Source of the DNA: Thalassovita sp.
GTDB taxonomy: Bacteria > Pseudomonadota > Alphaproteobacteria > Rhodobacterales > Rhodobacteraceae
Direction: 5' to 3'
Length of the DNA stretch: 64,000 nt
Assembly (NCBI RefSeq): GCF_963691685.1
Contig: NZ_OY829290.1
Coordinates: forward strand, 744,001 to 808,000
The notes beneath the pieces were generated by a model. It searched no databases. It was not told the origin of the DNA and saw nothing but the letters and a program-made list of their open reading frames with translations. Both the position numbers and the translations under genes were made by a program. Position 1 is the first letter of the stretch. Every line of letters starts with the position of its first letter. This document shows positions 36,005 through 44,498 of the stretch, in pieces.

Positions 36005-38641
36005 TTAAGGATCGGAAAGAAACCGAAACTTGATCTCGAAGCAAGCGCCGTGGTTTACGCTTAGTGCTTTGATGGTACCATTTAATTCCTCGATGATCGA
36101 CCTACTCATGTAAAGCCCTATACCGCTTCCACCTTTGTCTTTCTTTGTCGAAAAAAATGGTTCGAACACACGCTCAAGGTTTTGGTCAGGAATTCCAGGC
36201 CCAGTGTCATGTACGTGGATTTTCAAATCCTGGTCCCCAGAGGTAAAGGTGATACCAATCTGGCGATCGGATGAGGACTGCTCCTCCATCGCTTGCTTGG
36301 CGTTTACAAGTAGATTCACCATCGCTTGCTCAAAAAGTATCGGACGGCCATCAATCTTATAAGCCTCGGAACCTGCGCACACGTTAACTTTTACATTCCC
36401 CAACCTCAACTGTTCACGAACCAAATCGAGCGCTGATTGAGTCTTCTCCACTGGATCGAAAACACTCGTCTCCTCATCACCAACTTTCAAGACGAAGTTT
36501 CGGATACCCTGAATGAGCGCTCCAGCTCTCAAAGCCTGCGCTTCAATCCTCTCAGCCTTCGCAATGAGGTGCATTTGCGCAAGGTCACCAGATTTAGCTC
36601 TCTCTACTAAGCCGCCAGCAGCCAGGGCTACCACGTTAAGGGGCTGATTGAGTTCATGTGCAAATGAACTAGCCATCTCACCTAGCGCAGCGAGACGCGA
36701 AGCGTGGATCAGCTTTGCCTGAGCCTCTTTCAAAGCACCCAAGTTTTGAGCAATGAAATAGGAAGTTGAACGATCCAACTCCATCTGACCTAAGCTGTTT
36801 GTGTAAGGGTCGAAGTCTACCGGCTCGGTACCAATCTTACTAACAATCAGGTGAACAGCCCTTCCATTTTTTGTTGCAACATCGTACAGTATTTTTGTGT
36901 CTAGTTGCTTGCCATATCCCGCCACTGCCTCTTGAGTTTCTTTTAGGAAGTTAGATATGGGCCGCCCCAAGACATCAATCTCCGTAAATCCCGTCAGTTC
37001 TTGTAGCGCAGGATTCCAAATTTTTATTCTTCCGTCAGCATCTGTAGCGAAAACAGGAGTTAAAGATTGAGTGAGGAAGAATCCGAAGTTTTTTTCCGCT
37101 CTCCATTTTTCTTGCTTCTCATTGTCGACAGCTGCCGCAAACCGAGATAACCAAGAGGAAATGATGCGGTCTTCCGTGAAGTTTGCGTTAACGGAAACGA
37201 AGGAAGACTGGCGTTTTTTCAAGTACTCTTCAGCAATAAGTGCAAACTTGTCCACCCATCTTCGAAACAGAAAATCAATTAGTTGACCACCTAGCGTTAG
37301 AAGCGCAGCGAGAAAAGCCAGCCTCTGTATCGCTTTGGAGGTGTCCTGCTGAACCCGGAGAATATTCGTATTTAAGGCGTGATCCAAAGTGATCGTTGAT
37401 GGCAAAACTGAATCAATTGAATATTGTGCCTGTATGGTTGCTCCCAACCAAGAACGCAACGTCGGGATAGAAGGGTTAGTATCTCGCACTACTGTTGCTG
37501 CTTTTTTGTTTTGTCTAGGAGCCGCAGATCCGAAGTTGTCTTGAACACAACTGATCGTGTTTGCTTCGAAGGCGTGTGAATGAATGAAGTTTTCGACCGT
37601 CTCTGTTGACCATGAGAACAGGTAAGACTCTGATTCCCGGTCAGAGAAATAGAATGACAAAAATTGCCCCTCGTGACACCCAATCAGGATTTCTGATTGT
37701 TTTTGGAGGGTGTCGGTGAAGAAAACCTCTAATTTCTGTAAATTTTTAGAGAAGATTGGATCACGAAGTACTGATATTAAGTCATTCATGTCACCGATGC
37801 TGGTGATCTGGGCAGGAGGCAACAACATGCTTTTCTTAGAAATTTCTTTTACTGTCTCTTGCTGTTTTGCCCCTTCAGTCCCTGCGATTTTGGCTCCCCA
37901 ATAACCAGTTTCTGAGAGCAGAAGCGAGACGATGTTTTGAGTTGAGCGGCGAACTTCGATTTCAGTTCGTGTTAGCTCAGCGTCTACTCCTCGTAAGAAA
38001 TCTTCCTTCAATTCAAGAAATTCGGATACAAGCAAGGGTAAAAGGAAAGCTAATCCAAAAAAAGACTGTAGAAGCCCACTGTAGGAGTTTTCTTTGACTA
38101 AACTCTCGGGAGCAGAAAGCTTTGGATTAATAAAAAGAACAGTGGTCATTAAAAACGAGGCCACCATTGCGTTCAACATTCCGTTAAGTGCCTGCTTGAA
38201 TGCGACCAAAAGCACCGTAGCCCAAGGCAGTGCGAGAACTTGACTATACAATAAAATGGCAAGGGGGGCACCTAAGCCTAGCCAAAAAAGCATTACCACA
38301 AAGTTTAATCGTGTGACCGAGGTGAAGCGGCATAAGGTTAGAACAAAAACTGCTTCGGTAGAGAAAAGTATAGCGGCTAACCAATGCCCCCAAAGTTCGA
38401 CCGTATACAACGAACCCAAAAATGCAGCAGATAACGCCCAAAAAGGCCCTGAAACAACCATAGAGAGCCAAACAAATATCGACCCAAAGAGAAAGTTGAC
38501 GCCAAAAAACATGTCTACATTGAAGGCGTTACCCAGATAAGTAAGCAGGCAAAAACACGCCCCAAGAATATGTCGATCCTTAGTTCTAAAAGGAGAGTAT
38601 TGCCGGTGAGCAAAGAGGACGTTTCTGACTGGATAAAGCAT
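36005..38641 (-). CDS. Multi-pass membrane sensor histidine kinase with PAS domain
   Basis: From the ATG at 38641 (AGGAAAC upstream) the protein has 878 residues. The first 220 or so hold about seven membrane segments in a MASE-like sensor, followed by a long extracytoplasmic region flanked by further membrane segments. A PAS domain follows (VFATDADGRIKIWNPALQELTGF). The kinase core has the phospho-accepting His662 in SSFAHELNQPL, the N box NLLVNAKQAM, and G boxes DTGPGIP and GIGLYMSRSII. The HELNQPL type is that of DctB-like kinases. The frame is open upstream to 38818. A divergent OmpR-type regulator starts 242 bases away. Confidence 0.85.
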   Translation of the reverse strand: MLYPVRNVLFAHRQYSPFRTKDRHILGACFCLLTYLGNAFNVDMFFGVNFLFGSIFVWLSMVVSGPFWALSAAFLGSLYTVELWGHWLAAILFSTEAVFVLTLCRFTSVTRLNFVVMLFWLGLGAPLAILLYSQVLALPWATVLLVAFKQALNGMLNAMVASFLMTTVLFINPKLSAPESLVKENSYSGLLQSFFGLAFLLPLLVSEFLELKEDFLRGVDAELTRTEIEVRRSTQNIVSLLLSETGYWGAKIAGTEGAKQQETVKEISKKSMLLPPAQITSIGDMNDLISVLRDPIFSKNLQKLEVFFTDTLQKQSEILIGCHEGQFLSFYFSDRESESYLFSWSTETVENFIHSHAFEANTISCVQDNFGSAAPRQNKKAATVVRDTNPSIPTLRSWLGATIQAQYSIDSVLPSTITLDHALNTNILRVQQDTSKAIQRLAFLAALLTLGGQLIDFLFRRWVDKFALIAEEYLKKRQSSFVSVNANFTEDRIISSWLSRFAAAVDNEKQEKWRAEKNFGFFLTQSLTPVFATDADGRIKIWNPALQELTGFTEIDVLGRPISNFLKETQEAVAGYGKQLDTKILYDVATKNGRAVHLIVSKIGTEPVDFDPYTNSLGQMELDRSTSYFIAQNLGALKEAQAKLIHASRLAALGEMASSFAHELNQPLNVVALAAGGLVERAKSGDLAQMHLIAKAERIEAQALRAGALIQGIRNFVLKVGDEETSVFDPVEKTQSALDLVREQLRLGNVKVNVCAGSEAYKIDGRPILFEQAMVNLLVNAKQAMEEQSSSDRQIGITFTSGDQDLKIHVHDTGPGIPDQNLERVFEPFFSTKKDKGGSGIGLYMSRSIIEELNGTIKALSVNHGACFEIKFRFLSDP

Positions 38642-38883
38642 ATGCGTTTCCTGATCTGCGCCACTAGTGATAGCCGCGCCTGTCTTCAGTCTACCGCTAA
38701 CTTGGCTGTTCGGTGCCGCAATGTGTCGTTCGCATAGTTTGCATAAAAAAAAGTATAGTGTCGGTGTAATTTCGTACATATTGTGTGCAAAGAGTAATTT
38801 CGGTGTGGAACGCTGCACAGTGGACGCTTACGACAGGTAGTGGCCATGAGCGGTCGTACTCGCCCACCCGAAAGAAACGCTGA
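38642..38883. promoter_or_regulatory. Divergent promoter region with direct repeats
   Basis: The 242 bases between the kinase and regulator genes contain GTAATTTCG twice (38766-38774 and 38794-38802), 28 bases apart, each next to a TCGGTGT segment, with AT-rich sequence and GTATAGTG near 38754. Paired direct repeats are the usual binding site form for OmpR-family regulators. Autoregulation is inferred. Confidence 0.45.
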
Positions 38884-39597
38884 ATGCAAAACGTTAACAT
38901 TCTCATCGTTGATGATGATCTTTCTCTTTCCGAAGAAGTTGCAGAAGCGCTTCGAGAACAAGGTTACGGGGTAACCTTTGCAGGAAGTCGTCATCATTTC
39001 GAGAAACTGGTTAGTGACAAAAATTTTGATGTGTTCGTCGTTGACCTGCTGTTGCCAGATGGCCATGGGCATGAAATCATTAGAGAGATCCGTCGATCCT
39101 GTTCGGCCGGGATAGTTGTGCTATCCGGAAAGGTAGAGGAGGTAGATAAGGTTGTGTCCTTCGAACTTGGTGCAGATGACTACGTAGTGAAGCCGTTCGC
39201 TAGGTCTGAGTTCGTCGCACGCATCAAAAGTCTACTTCGCCGAATTGAAGGTAGAGTTTTCCAGGAAGAATCGAATGACGCGGTAAGGTCAGTAATCGAG
39301 TTTGGCGAATTGCGAACCGACACCAATGTTCGCAAGGTTTTCGACGCTGCAGGTCAAGAAATTCAGCTGACCAAGTTGGAATTTGACCTTTGGCTTGCTT
39401 TCCTCAAAGGGCGTGACCGCGTGCTAACTAGAGAACAGCTGATCCTTTCCATCAGAGGCAGGAGCTGGGCAGGATATGATAGGTCTATAGATGGGCTTGT
39501 AAGCCGATTGCGTAAAAAACTCGCCATCGGGTCCGGGGGTGATGACTACTTCGAAACAATAAGAGGCGTGGGCTATATGCTTCGGAGCCATCGTTAG
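38884..39597 (+). CDS. OmpR/PhoB family response regulator
   Basis: The 237-residue protein has an N-terminal receiver (acidic DDD at residues about 9-12, phospho-Asp in VFVVDLLLPDGHG, Lys in VVKPFARSEF) and a C-terminal winged helix (LTKLEFDLWLAFLKGRDRVLTREQL, DRSIDGLVSRLRKKL, TIRGVGYML). It is complete and lies divergently beside the histidine kinase at 36,005-38,641, its likely partner. Confidence 0.92.
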   Translation: MQNVNILIVDDDLSLSEEVAEALREQGYGVTFAGSRHHFEKLVSDKNFDVFVVDLLLPDGHGHEIIREIRRSCSAGIVVLSGKVEEVDKVVSFELGADDYVVKPFARSEFVARIKSLLRRIEGRVFQEESNDAVRSVIEFGELRTDTNVRKVFDAAGQEIQLTKLEFDLWLAFLKGRDRVLTREQLILSIRGRSWAGYDRSIDGLVSRLRKKLAIGSGGDDYFETIRGVGYMLRSHR

Positions 39598-40092
39598 ATC
39601 AATGTGCTCAATCACTGCTCATACCATTAGTTTTTTCCCTGTGTTCAATTGCACCATTATTGATTGAGATCAGCTGTTTAGGCAGTTTAGGTTTGTTTTG
39701 GAAGCGTCGACAATCTCTGGTAAGTTGTGTCGACCATGACCTTGGATTGGGGTTGATCATTTCCAAGCTCGACCATCTGGTAGGTATCACATCCATCGCT
39801 CTAGAAAACATCGGCCTAAGGAAGACAAACGCGACTATTCAGAACGATCTGGGACGCTGGAATGCCGTAATAGAGTTCTCTAATTAACATTGCGCCGCCG
39901 TTTTAGGTCGAGCCTCGTCCGGTCAGCCCCGGGCGGGGCCTTCAACCGCTCTAGGCAGAGGTAGAATCGGGAACAAATAGGGATTTCAAGAGGAACAGCT
40001 TGGCTATCCGCGCCCTCCGTAGGCAGAGGTCTGAGGTGCGACCTGTATCCGTTGAATGTGTTATATGGTGCTTTGGTTGGTCCATGACGCTG
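39598..40092. other. Gene-poor stretch between response regulator and IS66
   Basis: About 500 bases with two short opposing frames (39660-39887 and 39608-39811) that match nothing I recognise. A minus-strand frame that ends near 39951 runs up to the IS66 target site and would continue beyond it, so a small gene could have been broken by the insertion; the evidence is weak. Confidence 0.35.
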
Positions 40093-40116
40093 ACTTCAAC
40101 GTAAGCGGTGCGCCGA

Positions 40117-41640
40117 TCACACGGTTTTAGCGTAGTTCCAAGGCAGCAGTTCATTGATGTGGGTTTGCTTGTGCCCGCCAGCAATGGCTGTGAGTACGCC
40201 GCACAGATATGCGTGTGGCTCGATACCGTTGAGTTTGCAGGTCTCGATCAGTGACGCGATGGCGGCCCAGTTCTGTGCGCCAGCGTCGTGCCCGGCGAAG
40301 AGCGCGTTTTTGCGGTTTAGAGCAATGGGTCGGATGGTGCGTTCGACGGAGTTGTTGTCGAGTTCGATGCGACCATCGTCGAGGAACAGGATTAGCCCAT
40401 CCCAGTATTTTGCGATGTATTTCAGGGCCTCTCCAGTTGGGGATTTGGACGAGACACGGGCACGACCTTGGGCAAGCCAAAGCTCGAGGGTGTCGATGAT
40501 AGGTTTTGAGCGCTCCTGCCGTGCAGCATTGCGTTGGTCTGCGGTTAGGCCACGCAGGTCTTTTTCGATGCGATAGAGCGCCTGAATGTGCGCCAAACCC
40601 TCCTGCGCGATCGGGGCAATGCTGGACTGGGTAACATCATGCAAGTTGCGGCGTGCATGGGCCCAACAATAGGCCAGCCTCACATCCTGTGCGGGCCGTT
40701 TGAGCAAGCGGTTGTAGCCAGCATAGCCATCCACCTGCAGGGTGCCGCTGAAGCCTTTCAAGATATTGTCTGCATGCTGGCCGGATCGCCCTGGCGCATA
40801 GGTGAAGGCCACACCGGGCGGATCATCACCGCCCCATGGGCGATCATCACGGGCCAGCGCCCAGAAGTATCCGGTTTTGGTCTTTTTCCGCCCTGGGGCC
40901 AGAACCGGTGCCGGTGTCTCGTCCATGAACAGCTTGGTTGAGCGCTTCAGATCGGCCATCAGCGCCTCATAGACCGGGGCCAACTCGAATGCCGATTTGC
41001 CCACCCAAGCGGCCAAGGTCGAGCGATCCAGATCGATGCCCTGGCGACTGTAGATTTGCGCCTGTCGATAAAGCGGCAGGTGGTCCGCGTATTTGGAGAC
41101 CAGAACATGCGCCAAAGTGGCTTCGGTCGGCATGCCGCTTGCAATGATGTGTGGTGGTGCTGGGGCCTGAGTGATCCCGTCCTCGCAGGATCGGCAGGCG
41201 TATTTGGGGCGACGGGTGACGATAACGCGGAACTGTGCAGGGATGATGTCCAAACGTTCGCTCACATCCTCACCTATGACATGACGCGCGGTTCCGCAGG
41301 CGCAGGAGAGATCAGGTTCAATGACCACCTCTACCCGTTCCAGATGCTTGGGCAGCGATCCACGGTTTGTCTGGCGCGGCTTTGCTGGCCGCACCGGCGC
41401 GGTGCGTTCGTCTGCGTCAATCTCGGCTTCGACCTGCGCGATGGCCGTCTCGATATCTTCGAGTTCCAACTCATATTGGGCGGGGTCAATCTTCTCGGAT
41501 TTGGACCCAAACAGCGCCTTCTTGAAGGACGCGACCAGGGCTTCAAGTCGCGCATTCTGATCCTGTTGCGCACGGATGATCGCCTTCAACTCGGCAATGT
41601 CGTTGGGCAGGTCATCAGGGGCACGCATGCCCAGTTCCAT
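40117..41640 (-). CDS. tnpC: IS66 family transposase TnpC
   Basis: The protein of about 507 residues shows the IS66 layout: an N-terminal coiled coil (LKAIIRAQQDQNARLEALV), a zinc-finger-like region (CACGTARHVIGEDV, YACRSCED) and a DDE core with MDETP, QVDGYAGYNRL and the late NNSVERTIRPIALNRKN segment. The ATG at 41640 is chosen. An in-frame start at 41670 would be closer to tnpB. Confidence 0.92.
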   Translation of the reverse strand: MELGMRAPDDLPNDIAELKAIIRAQQDQNARLEALVASFKKALFGSKSEKIDPAQYELELEDIETAIAQVEAEIDADERTAPVRPAKPRQTNRGSLPKHLERVEVVIEPDLSCACGTARHVIGEDVSERLDIIPAQFRVIVTRRPKYACRSCEDGITQAPAPPHIIASGMPTEATLAHVLVSKYADHLPLYRQAQIYSRQGIDLDRSTLAAWVGKSAFELAPVYEALMADLKRSTKLFMDETPAPVLAPGRKKTKTGYFWALARDDRPWGGDDPPGVAFTYAPGRSGQHADNILKGFSGTLQVDGYAGYNRLLKRPAQDVRLAYCWAHARRNLHDVTQSSIAPIAQEGLAHIQALYRIEKDLRGLTADQRNAARQERSKPIIDTLELWLAQGRARVSSKSPTGEALKYIAKYWDGLILFLDDGRIELDNNSVERTIRPIALNRKNALFAGHDAGAQNWAAIASLIETCKLNGIEPHAYLCGVLTAIAGGHKQTHINELLPWNYAKTV

Positions 41641-41683
41641 ACCAAAACAAGGGTGGAATGGCCCGCCCAAACGCCCCCGTGAG

Positions 41684-42037
41684 TCACTCCGCCGCAGCCG
41701 GAGCTGTCACCTCCAGGGGCTGCACGCGTCGCCAATCCAGACCTGCGAACAAAGCCTCAAACTGGGCTGGCTCCAGACGCATCACCCCGTTCTTAATCGC
41801 AGGCCATGTGAAACTGTTATCTTCCAGCCGCTTGTACGCCATCACCAATCCGCTGCCGTCCCAATAGATCAGCTTCAATCGATCTGCCCGCTTGGCACGG
41901 AAGACATAAACCGACCCATCAAACGGCTTCTGACGCAGGTGGCTCTGTACCAAGGCGGCCAGCCCATCATGACCTTTGCGGAAGTCCACAGGATCGCTGG
42001 CCACAAAAATCCGCACTTTATGGGATGGCATGATCAC
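41684..42037 (-). CDS. tnpB: IS66 accessory protein TnpB
   Basis: The 117-residue protein matches IS66 Orf2/TnpB (VRIFVASDPVDFRKGHDGLAALV, VFRAKRADRLKLIYWDGSG). Its start overlaps the tnpA stop (ATGA), showing translational coupling. It is needed with TnpA and TnpC for efficient IS66 transposition. Confidence 0.93.
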   Translation of the reverse strand: MIMPSHKVRIFVASDPVDFRKGHDGLAALVQSHLRQKPFDGSVYVFRAKRADRLKLIYWDGSGLVMAYKRLEDNSFTWPAIKNGVMRLEPAQFEALFAGLDWRRVQPLEVTAPAAAE

Positions 42038-42420
42038 GTAGCCAAAGCCCGTGCGATCTCAACGACCCGCGCCGCTGGTGTCGCGGCGTCCAAACGAATG
42101 GTGACATCGCCTTGGATCACATCAAGCGTGCTGGTTGATGCTGTTGGTAGGGGCGAAGCCACGGGCGCAGGCGTCTCCATCTCAACAGGAACGAAGTCCA
42201 TGCCGTCCAAATTGGGCAGAACCAACTTGCCCTGCCGCGCCATCCGCCGCCAATCAGACACTGTGCTGGGGATCAGCTCATACCGCTTCGCAACCGCCTT
42301 GACCGTCTCGCCTTCGAGCAACGTCTCCGCCACAATCCGAGCCTTCAACTCCGGTGGCCAACTCCGCTTGCCATCCGCCCGACGCGGCACACTTGCCAGA
42401 AACTCACATATAGCTCCCAT
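42034..42420 (-). CDS. tnpA: IS66 accessory protein TnpA (HTH)
   Basis: The 128-residue protein has a helix-turn-helix (WPPELKARIVAETLLEGETVKAVAKRYELIPSTVSDWRRMARQG is the region) as in the IS66 Orf1/IS3-OrfA-like family. The ATG at 42420 has GGGGAG seven bases upstream; a GTG at 42435 is also in frame. Confidence 0.9.
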   Translation of the reverse strand: MGAICEFLASVPRRADGKRSWPPELKARIVAETLLEGETVKAVAKRYELIPSTVSDWRRMARQGKLVLPNLDGMDFVPVEMETPAPVASPLPTASTSTLDVIQGDVTIRLDAATPAARVVEIARALAT

Positions 42421-42710
42421 CGAGAAACTCCCCACAAAACAAAGAAGCCTCTGAATCGCAGATCAGACGTCAGTTCGAAAGTGTGGGGGTGGCGCACCGC
42501 TTACACTTCAACGTGTAACGCCGTCATTGAAATCGTTGAACAAATGCCAGACTTAAAATCTCCCGCGCTGGGGTTCCTGATTTTGCGGAACACAAAAGGA
42601 ACACGCTGCACGGATTTTGCACGCGAATCACGTGCAGTTCTGCGTATGTTCCACGAATTTGCATGAAACGCCTTATTTTCTTGGCTTGGCAAAAAAGTGA
42701 AAAAATCGCC

Positions 42711-42739
42711 TTGTTTCTCTAGGTTCTGCCGCATATACG
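42711..42739 (+). promoter_or_regulatory. Sigma-70-like promoter of tRNA-Ser
   Basis: TTGTTT (42711-42716) and TATACG (42734-42739) are 17 bases apart and end seven bases before the tRNA. An A-rich UP-like element (42691-42705) precedes them. This is a better promoter than anything ahead of the truncated copy at 27,040. Confidence 0.6.
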
Positions 42740-42746
42740 GGTCAGC

Positions 42747-42836
42747 GGAGACGTGGCCGAGTGGTCGAAGGCGCTCCCCTGCTAAGGGAGTAGGCCCGGA
42801 AGGGTCTCGAGGGTTCGAATCCCTTCGTCTCCGCCA
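42747..42836 (+). tRNA. tRNA-Ser(GCU)
   Basis: The 90 bases form a complete class II tRNA: GGAGACG acceptor paired with CGTCTCC, an anticodon arm CTCCC-CTGCTAA-GGGAG with anticodon GCU, a long variable arm, and a GAGGG-TTCGAAT-CCCTT T arm, with CCA encoded. Its first 41 bases are duplicated at 27,040. A tyrosine integrase gene follows. Confidence 0.97.
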
Positions 42837-42984
42837 TCTTACATTTCCGTTTGATCTGAATGGGCCGCTTTCAGCGGCCTTTTCCTTTTGTTTGTCTGGT
42901 CTTGGCGCGATTTGTGGATTTTCTTGAATTGTCGCCAATTGTGCGTAATCCTGTTCGTTGAGTGGTATAAAATGTGGTATAAAA

Positions 42985-44352
42985 TTGGCGCTCTCTGGCA
43001 AGCTGACAAAGAAACTCGTGGAGAACCTTGGCGCTGGGCGGCATGGCGATGGCAATGGGCTGTACTTGGTTGTTGACCCTTCCGGTGCCCGGCGCTGGAT
43101 CGTTCGGGTGGTTGTTAAGGGTCAGAAGAATCGACGCGGTGGGCCGCTGCGAACTGACTTTGGTCTGGGCAGTGCAGAACTGGTGACCCTGCCTCAAGCA
43201 CGCGAAGAAATTGGCCGAGGTCCCGGTGGTATTGGGATCAGCGCGGAAACGGATGCGCCGCGCGTGTGGCTGGCAAATGACCGGCTTGTGTATGACTGGC
43301 AGGTTCACGCTGGTCGGCTGGCGGAGCAGACAGTGGATCAGCACCTCGCAGCGATCCGGTTTATGGAGGGGGTTCTGCACGGAAAAGCCTTTGATCGGCT
43401 CACAATCCGGGATGTTAATCACGTGCGCTCTGCCGTGAAGGAGTCGATGGCGACAACGGGGGAAGGCCAGAAGTCACGCTCCACAGCGTCACATCAGGCC
43501 TCTCAGATCATGAGCTTCCTGCAATGGTTGATCAAACAGGATGGCTACAAACGTCTGCCTGCCGACCTGCCGAGTTATATCCAACTGCCGAAATCGGCCT
43601 ATGCCAAAGCAATGCCGAAGGCGGAAAAGGCCTACGCGTCCTTGGAAGAAGCGGAGGCGCTTCTGGAGGGCATGCCTACGCTCACCCTTTCTGAGCGGCG
43701 CGCCCGGACGATGGTCGCCATTGCCTACCTTGGAGCGTTGCGGGCAGATACCGTCACCTCTTTGCGGCTGTCACATTTTGATCCGGCACAGCGCCAGATT
43801 ATCCAGGATGGCACCACCTCCCGAACGAAGAACGGCAAGAGCCTGCGTATCAGTTGGTTCCCGATCTCTGACGTTTTCTCCGCTGCAGTGTCGCGCTGGG
43901 TGGAGGAGATGAAGGAGCTGGGGGTGCGTGGTGAAGATGCGCTGTTCCCAAGCATGCCGGATCTGAAGCGGGGTAAGTTGTTACGTGATGCGGAGCGGGC
44001 GCCATTGGAGCCTATGGCGTCCAAAGATGCCGTCGCCAAAGCCTTCGCGCTGGCCTGTCGCGACAGCGAGGTCAAATACAATCCGCACTCGGTCAAAGAC
44101 ACGCTTGCCGCCGAGCGCGACCGCCGTCCGCTCACCCAGCAACAACGCAAGGCCTGGTCGGAAAACATGGGCCACGAAAATGAAAAGATCACCGAGACAC
44201 ACTATGGGAAGCTCTCTGAGGCTGAACGCTTCGACCTATTCGAGGAAATTGGCAAGGGTCAGAACGCAAACGGATCTTCGCCACTCCGACTGACCGATGC
44301 ACAGAAGCTCACGTTGTTGAACGAGGTGCTGGCGAGGGTTGGATTGGGGTGA
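42985..44352 (+). CDS. Tyrosine recombinase/integrase, apparently chimeric
   Basis: The protein of about 455 residues is placed from TTG 42985, giving MALSGKLTKKL; a TTG at 42958 is also possible and there is no ATG. Residues 1-70 match the arm-binding domain of tRNA-island integrases (GRHGDGNGLYLVVDPSGARRW, FGLGSAELVTLPQAREE). From about residue 85 the core-binding and catalytic domains look like a different integrase family. The catalytic set shows R in GALRAD, H in NPHSVK (K replacing the usual R), H in MGHENE and Y in THYGK. It lies next to intact tRNA-Ser. The junction and the K substitution raise doubt about activity. Confidence 0.75.
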   Translation: MALSGKLTKKLVENLGAGRHGDGNGLYLVVDPSGARRWIVRVVVKGQKNRRGGPLRTDFGLGSAELVTLPQAREEIGRGPGGIGISAETDAPRVWLANDRLVYDWQVHAGRLAEQTVDQHLAAIRFMEGVLHGKAFDRLTIRDVNHVRSAVKESMATTGEGQKSRSTASHQASQIMSFLQWLIKQDGYKRLPADLPSYIQLPKSAYAKAMPKAEKAYASLEEAEALLEGMPTLTLSERRARTMVAIAYLGALRADTVTSLRLSHFDPAQRQIIQDGTTSRTKNGKSLRISWFPISDVFSAAVSRWVEEMKELGVRGEDALFPSMPDLKRGKLLRDAERAPLEPMASKDAVAKAFALACRDSEVKYNPHSVKDTLAAERDRRPLTQQQRKAWSENMGHENEKITETHYGKLSEAERFDLFEEIGKGQNANGSSPLRLTDAQKLTLLNEVLARVGLG

Positions 44353-44498
44353 TGAGGCATTTGAGTTAGATCATTTTCCAGCCTCGAGACCCTGGCCAAA
44401 GTGGTCGCTTCCCTCAGCGGCTGAAAAGGCCGATCTCAGCCCTTTCGAGACATTCGATTTCGTGCGTGGCGTATTCGGTAGGTCAAACAGGAAGGGCG

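Larger units (their letters stand above)
40093..42512 (-). mobile_element. IS66 family insertion sequence with 8-bp target duplication
   Basis: The element spans 40101-42504 (2,404 bp). Its ends are the inverted GTAAGCGGTGCGCC typical of IS66, and ACTTCAAC is directly repeated on both sides (40093-40100 and 42505-42512). All three genes (tnpA, tnpB, tnpC) are intact. The perfect duplication indicates a simple, probably recent insertion. Confidence 0.95.
27039..42787. mobile_element. Accessory island bounded by duplicated tRNA-Ser half sites
   Basis: The 15.7-kb segment between the two 42-bp tRNA-Ser copies holds only accessory DNA: a HEPN pair, IS3, a prophage remnant, a signalling cluster and IS66. 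A 17-base sequence, TGCACGGATNTTGCACG, occurs once near each end (27,144-27,160 and 42,607-42,623) with one difference, as might be expected of integrase arm sites. No integrase lies inside the segment; the only one is just beyond the right tRNA copy. Confidence 0.6.
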
